From the NCBI GenBank assembly GCA_934630385.1, contig CAKTWE010000009.1, forward strand, positions 1 to 40,006: a DNA stretch of 40,006 nucleotides, in the 5' to 3' direction. The notes below the pieces were generated by a model that was given only the letters and a program-made list of their open reading frames with translations, was not told where the DNA came from and searched no databases. Origin of the DNA: an uncultured Collinsella sp. (lineage in GTDB: Bacteria; Actinomycetota; Coriobacteriia; Coriobacteriales; Coriobacteriaceae). Shown one piece after another: positions 1-5,256 of the stretch (position 1 is its first letter; each line of letters opens with the position of its first letter). The position numbers and the translations under genes are program-made.

Positions 1-600
1 AGCGACGGCACGCCCATCTACCGCGGCGCCTGCAGAGGCCTTTCTGCCGAGGAGGTCGCCCGCCGCAGTGCCCTGCGCGCCCCGGCCACGCGCCTGCGCG
101 TGCCCACCGTCGACGACCTCGCGGGCGATGTGATCGAATTCGTGGACCGCACGTACGGGGCCCAATGCGAGGCGCTCGCCACCGAGTGCGGCGACTTTTT
201 GGTGCGCCGCAGCGACGGCGTGTTTGCCTATCAGCTGGCCGTGGTGGTCGATGACGCCGCCATGGGTGTTACCGAGATCGTACGCGGATGCGACCTGCTT
301 GGCTCCACGCCGCGCCAGATCTATCTGCAGCATCTGCTGGGACTTCCCACACCGCGCTACGCGCACATTCCGCTGCTCATGTCGCCGGACGGCCGGCGCC
401 TTTCCAAACGCGACCGCGATCTGGACCTGGGCGAGCTCCGCGCACGCTTTGGCACATCCGAGGCACTGTTGGGCTGGCTCGCCGGGCAAACAGGCATCGC
501 GCCGGACACCACGCCGCGTACCGCCGGGCAATTGGTCGAGCACTTTAGCTGGGATGTTATCCGCGCGCACCGGGAAAACATCACCATAACGGCCGAGTAG
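1..600 (+). CDS. gluQ: Glutamyl-Q tRNA(Asp) synthetase, 3' part
   Basis: The reading frame is open from base 1 to the TAG at 598-600, so the gene starts upstream of the window; about 199 C-terminal residues are visible. It matches the catalytic half of class I glutamyl-tRNA synthetases: a segment reading DGVFAYQLAVVVDD followed by VTEIVRGCDLL, then the KMSKS-like loop RRLSKRD. The protein ends soon after this loop with no room for an anticodon-binding domain. That is the hallmark of GluQ-RS (YadB), which glutamylates queuosine in tRNA(Asp), rather than of full GltX. Internal GTG or ATG codons are not needed as starts because homology continues to the window edge. Confidence 0.85.
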   Translation, partial: SDGTPIYRGACRGLSAEEVARRSALRAPATRLRVPTVDDLAGDVIEFVDRTYGAQCEALATECGDFLVRRSDGVFAYQLAVVVDDAAMGVTEIVRGCDLLGSTPRQIYLQHLLGLPTPRYAHIPLLMSPDGRRLSKRDRDLDLGELRARFGTSEALLGWLAGQTGIAPDTTPRTAGQLVEHFSWDVIRAHRENITITAE

Positions 601-643
601 TCAAACGCCTTGCCCCCCTTCGACGAGCGCAGCATTCTGCGTC

Positions 644-672
644 TTGTTATGTACGGAATAATTCCGTACAAT
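644..672 (+). promoter_or_regulatory. Promoter with palindromic operator for the DUF1778/GNAT pair
   Basis: A -35 like TTGTTA (644-649) and a -10 like TACAAT (667-672) are 17 bp apart. The spacer is filled by a perfect inverted repeat with 10-bp arms, TGTACGGAAT (650-659) and ATTCCGTACA (661-670). A further GTTAT/ATAAC pairing lies outside, offset by one base. An operator lying across the promoter is what autoregulation by the antitoxin would need; the binding itself is inferred. A strong GGAGG (681-685) follows, 8 nt before the antitoxin start. Confidence 0.7.
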
Positions 673-693
673 AACGCAAAGGAGGTTTTTATT

Positions 694-960
694 ATGCCGA
701 CGATTGAGAAACAACGCCGTATGGATCTAAGGCTGACCGAGCGCCAACGCATTACTTACGAGCGCGCCGCGGCCCTGCGCGGGCAAACTCTCACCCAATG
801 GGCCACTGCCCACCTTGACGAGAGCTCCGCGCGTGACATCGCCGAAGCGTCAACAACCTATCTTTCTCCTGATGGTTTTGATGCATTTTGCGAAATACTC
901 GACTCCCCCATGCCCCAAGCCGCAAAAGCGTTGCTTAACCGTAAAGCAGTTTGGGAATGA
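694..960 (+). CDS. DUF1778 (TacA-like) antitoxin
   Basis: An 88-residue protein starting MPTIEKQRRMDLRLTERQR, chosen because GGAGG lies 8 nt upstream of this ATG; an in-frame upstream TTG at 610 lacks a ribosome site. The N-terminal third has the ribbon-helix-helix character of DUF1778 antitoxins (RLTERQRITYERAAALRGQTLTQW). The tail LSPDGFDAFCEILDSPMP corresponds to the toxin-neutralising segment typical of TacA. The stop overlaps the start of the GNAT gene as ATGA, so the two are translationally coupled. It likely represses its own promoter through the palindrome at 650-670. The family call is firm; autoregulation is inferred from family behaviour and operator position. Confidence 0.88.
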   Translation: MPTIEKQRRMDLRLTERQRITYERAAALRGQTLTQWATAHLDESSARDIAEASTTYLSPDGFDAFCEILDSPMPQAAKALLNRKAVWE

Positions 961-1430
961 GCGCGTTTACCAAGCCCGTTCAACTCCCCGTTGGTCAAGG
1001 CATCGAGGCTTTCCACTGCGGAAACGCTCTTGTAGACGGATGGGCTAAAAACAGATCGGCCTCGGCGCGAAGAAGAGGGTCAGCGGTTATATACGCATCG
1101 TATTGCGAAGGCGCAGTCGCTGGCTTTTATACGCTATGCACGCACTCCGTAGCTCGCGAAAATGTTGATGGAGGGTGGTTCGTGCGAAACTCCCCCTCCC
1201 AAGTTCCCGCAGTGTTACTTGGAATGATGGGGGTCGACGAGAAGTTCAAGGGGCTTGGTCTTGGGGCATCACTGCTCAAAGATGCCATCGAGAACGCCTT
1301 GAAAATTTCTGCCCTAGCAGGAGCGCGGGCTTTGGTTGTCGATCCAGTAGATGACGAAGCGGCAGCGTTCTATGCGCATTTTGGCTTTGTAACCCTACCC
1401 GGCACCAACCGAATGGCACTGAAACTCTAG
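957..1430 (+). CDS. GNAT-family acetyltransferase toxin (TacT-like)
   Basis: 157 residues from the ATG overlapping the antitoxin stop. The order of motifs follows TacT-type toxins: FHCGNALVDGWAKNRS near the N terminus, then VAGFYTLCTHSVA, then VPAVLLGMMGVDEKFKGLGLG, where the Q/R-x-x-G-x-G/A acetyl-CoA loop is represented by KFKGLGLGASLL. A C-terminal segment GARALVVDPVDDEAAAFYAHFGF completes the fold, including the conserved FY. Members of this family block translation by acetylating the amino group of charged tRNAs. Which tRNA this one modifies cannot be read from the sequence. It forms a two-gene operon with the DUF1778 gene. Confidence 0.88.
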   Translation: MSAFTKPVQLPVGQGIEAFHCGNALVDGWAKNRSASARRRGSAVIYASYCEGAVAGFYTLCTHSVARENVDGGWFVRNSPSQVPAVLLGMMGVDEKFKGLGLGASLLKDAIENALKISALAGARALVVDPVDDEAAAFYAHFGFVTLPGTNRMALKL

Positions 1431-1469
1431 ACCGTCGGCGATATCTCCTCCAGATCCCAGCATGCCTTA

Positions 1470-1513
1470 AGTTACCCTACAGATCATGAACATTATTGAA
1501 ATGTAGGGTAACT
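1470..1513. promoter_or_regulatory. Orphan inverted-repeat operator, copy A
   Basis: Perfect 12-bp inverted arms AGTTACCCTACA (1470-1481) and TGTAGGGTAACT (1502-1513) are separated by 20 nt of AT-rich sequence. The same motif with the same 20-nt spacing occurs at 4100-4143 in front of an antitoxin-like gene. Here no matching gene follows: within about 40 bp the sequence runs into the 3' end of an oppositely oriented phosphoesterase gene. It may be a promoter left behind after loss of a toxin-antitoxin cassette. The 1431-1552 gap holds nothing else recognisable. Confidence 0.6.
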
Positions 1514-1552
1514 ACCCAAGGCACCATATGAAGAGCTCGCTATGCCTGCCCC

Positions 1553-2278
1553 CTATGAAATATCCCAGAGCTGGAGTTCGTCGCCCAGGCGAACGATGCA
1601 GTCGTAGAGCACGGTGTGACGCTCGGCCGGGTTGGCGTCGCGATGAAAATGGCCGTAGTACCAGCGCTTGTAGTCCAAGCGGTCCTCCAGCTCATCGAAA
1701 AATGCCGTAAGCCGATCAACGGCGGGGTAATTCCAGCCAGGCGCCGGATAGAGCGTGGGCGAGAGCATGCGCGTGGAGCAGGTGTGAGTGATCACGTAGT
1801 CGACCTTCCAGCCCACGCTGTCGAGCTTTGTCCGTGTCTCCTCAAAGTTGCGCTCGTCCGGCAGCTCCTGCGGCCACCAGCTGGAATACGGGATGCGGTA
1901 TTCCTTGTCCACACTCGTGGCGCCGCCCATGGTAAAGATCGTTGAGCCGTCGAGCTCAAAAACCTCGCCGCGCGTCAGGCGCCGTATGGGGGAGGTGTCC
2001 GACAGGCGCTGCGTCAGCCCACCGTGCCACAACTCCATGGGACGCTCCGCCCAGTGGTCGAAACGCTCGTGGTTGCCGTCGACAAACAGCACGGTATAGG
2101 GGCGCGACTCCAGCCAAGCGATGTCGGCACATTCCTCGGCAGAGAAATCCCACGGAAAGCCAAAATCGCCAGCAACGATGAGATAGTCATCGCTCGTCAG
2201 GCTATCCCCAAGATCCCAATCACGCAGCTTTTGCATGTCGATGCCACCGTGAATATCGCCCGTCACATAGACCGTCAT
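1553..2278 (-). CDS. Metallophosphoesterase (calcineurin-like), paralogue 1
   Basis: 241 residues starting MTVYVTGDIHGGID. The five metal-binding blocks of calcineurin-like phosphoesterases are present in order: GDIHG, GDFGFPW, GNHE, THT and GHFH. The middle contains a WWPQELP segment that also occurs, as WWPEEMP, in the third gene of this operon. The two are therefore paralogues (shared VGWKVDYV and LDYxxWxxGHxH). Its ATG overlaps the stop of the preceding gene by 4 nt (ATGA), giving coupled translation. The substrate is unknown; the fold includes protein phosphatases, cyclic-nucleotide and nucleic-acid phosphodiesterases. No signal peptide is seen, so it acts in the cytoplasm. Confidence 0.85.
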   Translation of the reverse strand: MTVYVTGDIHGGIDMQKLRDWDLGDSLTSDDYLIVAGDFGFPWDFSAEECADIAWLESRPYTVLFVDGNHERFDHWAERPMELWHGGLTQRLSDTSPIRRLTRGEVFELDGSTIFTMGGATSVDKEYRIPYSSWWPQELPDERNFEETRTKLDSVGWKVDYVITHTCSTRMLSPTLYPAPGWNYPAVDRLTAFFDELEDRLDYKRWYYGHFHRDANPAERHTVLYDCIVRLGDELQLWDIS

Positions 2279-2913
2279 CGGACCACCACTTCCCTCTTAT
2301 AGGCTTCGAGATCGCGCTCGACCTGTTCATCGTCCGTGACGTTGACCCACCACGGCCACTTAACGCAACACACCGGCTCCTCAACCTGCGCAAACCACGA
2401 CTTGAGCTCCTCTAGGCTCACCGGGGCGTAGCCGTTGGCATCCACGCCCACGTCATAGCGCAGCAGCCCCTGCCGAAGGTTGAACTTGTTGTACGCGCCG
2501 CCGCAGCTGTGGATATGCCCGTGCAAATGCCAGCTGCCGTGCGACATGCCCTGCCAGTCGGTCATGGGATAGTGGCTCAGTACGATTTTTTGGCGGTCGA
2601 TCTTGAGCACGCAAATGGGCGGCTCGACGATAAAAGCATCCGCCACCGCAGGCTGCGTCCAGTCTTTGTCGTGGTTGCCGGGCAGCAGATGGACGCACTT
2701 GCAGACAATGCTTTTGCGCAGCTCGTAGGCATCTTGGACCGTCATCTTAAAGCTAAAGTCGCCCAAGATGTAGAGCTCATCATCCGCAGCGACCTTGCTG
2801 TTAATGTTGGCGACCATGGCGTCGTTCATCTGCGCAACAGTCGACCAAGGCCTGCCGCAGAGCCGTAGCATGTTCTCGTGCCCAAAGTGAGTATCGCTGG
2901 TAAACCAGATCAT
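2275..2913 (-). CDS. Metallophosphoesterase of the SDTHFGH type
   Basis: 212 residues from the ATG at 2913 (MIWFTSDTHFGHENM). This start has a GGAGG a few bases upstream; the longer frame reading up to 2976 lies inside the neighbouring gene. Metal ligands are visible in SDTHFGH, LGDFSF, PGNHD, LSHYP and HLHGHIHS. This subtype differs from its two neighbours and resembles small phosphoesterases often found in phage and accessory regions. The C terminus carries a run ending in an acidic/basic tail (DDEQVERDLEAYKRE). It is the middle gene of three and is only 8 bp downstream of the third gene's stop. No substrate is assignable. Confidence 0.83.
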   Translation of the reverse strand: MIWFTSDTHFGHENMLRLCGRPWSTVAQMNDAMVANINSKVAADDELYILGDFSFKMTVQDAYELRKSIVCKCVHLLPGNHDKDWTQPAVADAFIVEPPICVLKIDRQKIVLSHYPMTDWQGMSHGSWHLHGHIHSCGGAYNKFNLRQGLLRYDVGVDANGYAPVSLEELKSWFAQVEEPVCCVKWPWWVNVTDDEQVERDLEAYKREVVVR

Positions 2914-2921
2914 GGGGCCTC

Positions 2922-3677
2922 CTAACGCTCTTGCTCGGAATAGATACTCGTCGCCTCGCCAAATCCGTCGGGGCACCGCACTTCGATCGGCACGATATCT
3001 TGGTAGATAAGGCGATGCTTTTCATCACGCCATTCATCGTCATGGTAATGGCCGAAGAACCAGGTGCGGTAGTCGAGCCGCCCGTCGAGCTCGCCCAAAA
3101 AGGCCTGCAGCGAATCGTCGTAGAACTCGCGATTGCGCTCCATGCACAGCTCGTCTGCCAAAACGACCGGCGCTTCGTGAGTCACAACGTAGTCGACCTT
3201 CCAGCCCACGCGATCAAGCGAGGCGCGGCAATGGCTCATCTCGCTCTCAATCGGCATTTCCTCGGGCCACCAAGTCTTTCCCTCCTGACGCCACTGCTTG
3301 TCATGACTCGCGGCGCCACCCATGGCGAGCACCGTGTTCCCTGCGATATCGAACACCTCACCGCGCATCAGGTGCAGCACGTGCGGGCGAGCCTCGTGGA
3401 CGAGGCCACCATTCCACTCTCGCTTCGGCAGCCCCGTCAGCAGATGATGGTTCTCGTGATTGCCGTCGACAAAGCACGTGGTCCAGGGCTTGGACTCAAA
3501 CCAATCGAGCCAGTATTTGTCGGTGTTCGAGCCGCTCCATATAAAGCCAAAGTCGCCGGCAACGATTACCACGTCATCGCGCGTTAGCGTTCGGCCCAAT
3601 GGCCAAGCGCGCGACGAGAAGCGGCTCGCCCCGTACTCGGCGATACCGTGAACGTCTCCGGTAACGAAAATGGACAT
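2922..3677 (-). CDS. Metallophosphoesterase (calcineurin-like), paralogue 2
   Basis: 251 residues from the ATG at 3677; a TTG one codon upstream (3680) is an alternative and sits closer to the GGAGG at about 3686-3690. The motifs are GDVHG, GDFGFIW, GNHEN, THEAPV and GHYHDD, the same architecture as the gene at 1553-2278, including the WWPEEMP insert. It is the first gene of the operon, so transcription probably begins upstream of 3690. Two paralogues flanking a third, different phosphoesterase in one transcript is unusual and suggests stepwise action on one class of phosphodiester or phosphorylated substrate. That interpretation is a guess. Confidence 0.85.
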   Translation of the reverse strand: MSIFVTGDVHGIAEYGASRFSSRAWPLGRTLTRDDVVIVAGDFGFIWSGSNTDKYWLDWFESKPWTTCFVDGNHENHHLLTGLPKREWNGGLVHEARPHVLHLMRGEVFDIAGNTVLAMGGAASHDKQWRQEGKTWWPEEMPIESEMSHCRASLDRVGWKVDYVVTHEAPVVLADELCMERNREFYDDSLQAFLGELDGRLDYRTWFFGHYHDDEWRDEKHRLIYQDIVPIEVRCPDGFGEATSIYSEQER

Positions 3678-3762
3678 CAAGCAACACCTCCGCGCTGTGC
3701 GACTCTGGACAAATCGATAGCAGAAATTGCAGGCAGGCCCCGATATCTACACCCCTTAGGGC

Positions 3763-4002
3763 TTACCCCTCGTTCTTCCATCCAAACGGGTCAAACACCC
3801 AAAAGATCAGATCGAGCACGCCGCCGGTCATCATGGCGCCGGCAAGGGCGATGATGACGTGCAGGGAACTGGCACTTCGGAGCACGTCGAATGGCCCCAG
3901 AACAGCCAGCAGCGCGACCGCTGCGCCGGCTGCGCACAGCGCGAGGCACGGCCCCGCGTCCTTGACGCACTTCTTTGCGAGATGTTTGGTGTTGCCACTC
4001 AT
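3763..4002 (-). CDS. Small two-helix membrane protein, unknown function
   Basis: 79 residues from the ATG at 4002 (MSGNTKHLAKKCV), preceded by AAGGAG about 10 nt upstream; a longer frame to 4059 lacks a ribosome site. Two hydrophobic stretches, LALCAAGAAVALLAVLGPF and SLHVIIALAGAMMTGGVLDL, look like a helical hairpin with short polar ends. The C terminus reads FDPFGWKNEG. I do not recognise the family. It is co-oriented with the phosphoesterase operon but separated by about 85 bp and probably transcribed from its own start. The gap 4003-4099 upstream shows nothing else. Confidence 0.55.
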   Translation of the reverse strand: MSGNTKHLAKKCVKDAGPCLALCAAGAAVALLAVLGPFDVLRSASSLHVIIALAGAMMTGGVLDLIFWVFDPFGWKNEG

Positions 4003-4099
4003 CGATATCGAACTCCTTAGAGAATCGTTGTTCAGATGCATGCCGCCGCGACGGAGCATGGCGGCAGGGTAAGTGTCACATGTCGTGCGGACACATTTG

Positions 4100-4143
4100 A
4101 GTTACCCTACAAATTATTAGATTTGATAGAATGTAGGGCAACT
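4100..4143 (+). promoter_or_regulatory. Inverted-repeat operator/promoter, copy B
   Basis: Arms AGTTACCCTACA (4100-4111) and TGTAGGGCAACT (4132-4143) differ at one base and are 20 nt apart, exactly as in copy A at 1470-1513. A TAGAAT (4127-4132) could be the -10, placing the right arm over the transcription start. A GGGAGG lies between the repeat and the ATG at 4162. Position and symmetry fit an operator for the antitoxin-like gene that follows. Confidence 0.6.
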
Positions 4144-4161
4144 ACTTGGAAGGGAGGCTCC

Positions 4162-4473
4162 ATGCCCGTCTTAGAAGGTGTCCTAGAAGAGGAATACGCA
4201 CGCTCTAGCCGCCTTTTGGACCTCATGGAACAGGAAATCGGTCTCCTTCCAAAGGGCAGCATCCGCATGCGAAACATAAAGGGCCACGAATACTGCTATC
4301 TCAACTATCGAGTCGGCGACAAAGTCAAAAGTGACTATGTCCCTACTACAGAGGTTGATGAACTGCGAGCCAAAATCGAACGTCGAAGGGCTCTTGCGGC
4401 CGCCATCAAAGAACAGAAGCAGTCTCAAAAGCTAATCATACGTGCGTTGGGAAGGGTGCCGAATGCTGACTGA
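4162..4473 (+). CDS. Antitoxin-like partner of a nucleotidyltransferase
   Basis: 103 residues starting MPVLEGVLEEEYARSSRLL. The ATG follows GGGAGG by about 6 nt. A central segment, LPKGSIRMRNIKGHEYCYLNYRVGDKVKSDYV, followed by a charged helix (TEVDELRAKIERRRAL...KEQKQSQKLI) is characteristic of small proteins encoded just upstream of nucleotidyltransferase-fold toxins. From memory these resemble DUF6788-type proteins; the family number is not certain. The next gene overlaps it by 11 nt and begins as a nucleotidyltransferase but is broken. The antitoxin half therefore appears intact and still has its operator, while the toxin half is lost. Confidence 0.6.
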   Translation: MPVLEGVLEEEYARSSRLLDLMEQEIGLLPKGSIRMRNIKGHEYCYLNYRVGDKVKSDYVPTTEVDELRAKIERRRALAAAIKEQKQSQKLIIRALGRVPNAD

Positions 4474-4603
4474 GCAGCAACAAGCTTTCTCGAAAGTACT
4501 TGACCTGGTCGAGGAAGCAGGGTGCTTAGACCACGTTGTCCTCATCGGGTCCTGGGCGGAATTTGCCTACAGACAGGCAGCCTCGTTGACAAAGTGGTCA
4601 TAA
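4463..4603 (+). pseudogene. Truncated nucleotidyltransferase-fold toxin (N-terminal fragment)
   Basis: A 46-residue frame starts at an ATG overlapping the upstream stop by 11 nt and reads MLTEQQQAFSKVLDLVEEAG, then VVLIGSWAEFAYRQA, then stops at TAA 4601-4603. The IGSW segment is the first strand and glycine-serine loop of the nucleotidyltransferase fold seen in AbiEii-like and GSU2403-like proteins, normally several hundred residues long. The catalytic acidic residues that should follow are absent. Sequence right after it belongs to a different, oppositely oriented gene remnant, so this looks like a deletion junction near 4590-4610. Confidence 0.6.
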
Positions 4604-4617
4604 ACCCACAGAACGCT

Positions 4618-4833
4618 CTAAGCCCCAAGCCTGCCCATCAAGAAATCGACCGCAGAGACGATTTTGATGCCGTCAATGTCGGTCGGATGGCTTCCCCGGC
4701 GAACGACGATGATCTTCTCGTAACCGCCGGTGATCTTCTCGAGCGACCTAAGCTCAAATGGACGCAGCTCGCGCTCGCGCGTCGCCTCCTCGTCAATCGA
4801 CTCTGCAACCTGGGCATCACGAAAGTCTATCAA
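4618..4833 (-). pseudogene. C-terminal remnant of an AAA/DUF4143-type ATPase
   Basis: The minus-strand frame ends at 4618 and reads IDFRDAQVAESIDEEATRER, ELRPFELRSLEKITGGYEKI, IVVRRG and finally DIDGIKIVSAVDFLMGRL. This closely resembles the extreme C terminus of DUF4143 ATPases, where a 'QV...DE.T.ERE' helix precedes 'Y.KI.V....DIDGIK....DFL'. There is an in-frame stop just upstream (about 4834-4840) and no Walker motif anywhere nearby, so the gene is decayed to its tail. Start and function cannot be assigned. A complete DUF4143 ATPase of a different subtype lies at 14769-16073. Confidence 0.5.
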
Positions 4834-4886
4834 CTAATCGAGATATCGATTCTAGGAACAATCCGGTTGTCCATTGCTCGCCCAAA

Positions 4887-4956
4887 TCTGCAAGTTTTTC
4901 TCATCACATGACAAGAACTTGCGAATTCTGCAAGTTCTTCTCACGTAGCGACAAGA
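4887..4956. repeat. Direct and inverted GCAAGTTCTT repeats in a gene-free gap
   Basis: Two 30-bp direct repeats start at 4887 and 4927 (period 40), each beginning TCTGCAAGTT and ending GACAAGA. Between and across them, AAGAACTTGC (4913-4922) and GCAAGTTCTT (4930-4939) form a perfect 10-bp inverted repeat with a 7-nt loop. A third GCAAGTT is at 4890-4896. The gap from 4834 to 5256 otherwise holds no convincing gene; short frames on both strands lack homology. The repeats may have belonged to the control region of the decayed genes on the left. Confidence 0.55.
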
Positions 4957-5256
4957 GCCCGCATATCCGTCCGTGGCCATTTGCGGTCGGATTCTGGCGA
5001 GGTCATGCAAAGCAGCAGGCCACATGGCCGACACGGAGCCATGGCATGCGCGGAATCTTGGGGGCAGGACTTCTCCCGGCAGCCTATAAGACAAAAACAC
5101 ATACACATAGATAAAGAGAAGCCCGGCAAGACACGGCGCCAAGGCCGCAGCCACAAACTTGAGTGGCCGATAGTCTAAAAATCACATACGCTCAAAACAC
5201 GAACGATCGATCTGTTATCCTGGCGCCAACATAGTCTTTCGAAAGGTTTGGCCGGG

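Noticed and set aside
1528..1710. Short plus-strand frame after operator copy A
   Set aside because: It is antisense to the phosphoesterase 3' end and lacks similarity to the antitoxin-like protein at 4162.
4887..4956. CRISPR array
   Set aside because: Only two imperfect repeats with period 40 and alternating orientation; no spacer series and no cas genes.
4852..5154. Minus-strand frame with a hydrophobic start (MAAALAPCLAGLLFIYVYV)
   Set aside because: No ribosome site, no recognised domain, and it reads through the GCAAGTTCTT repeats; judged non-coding.
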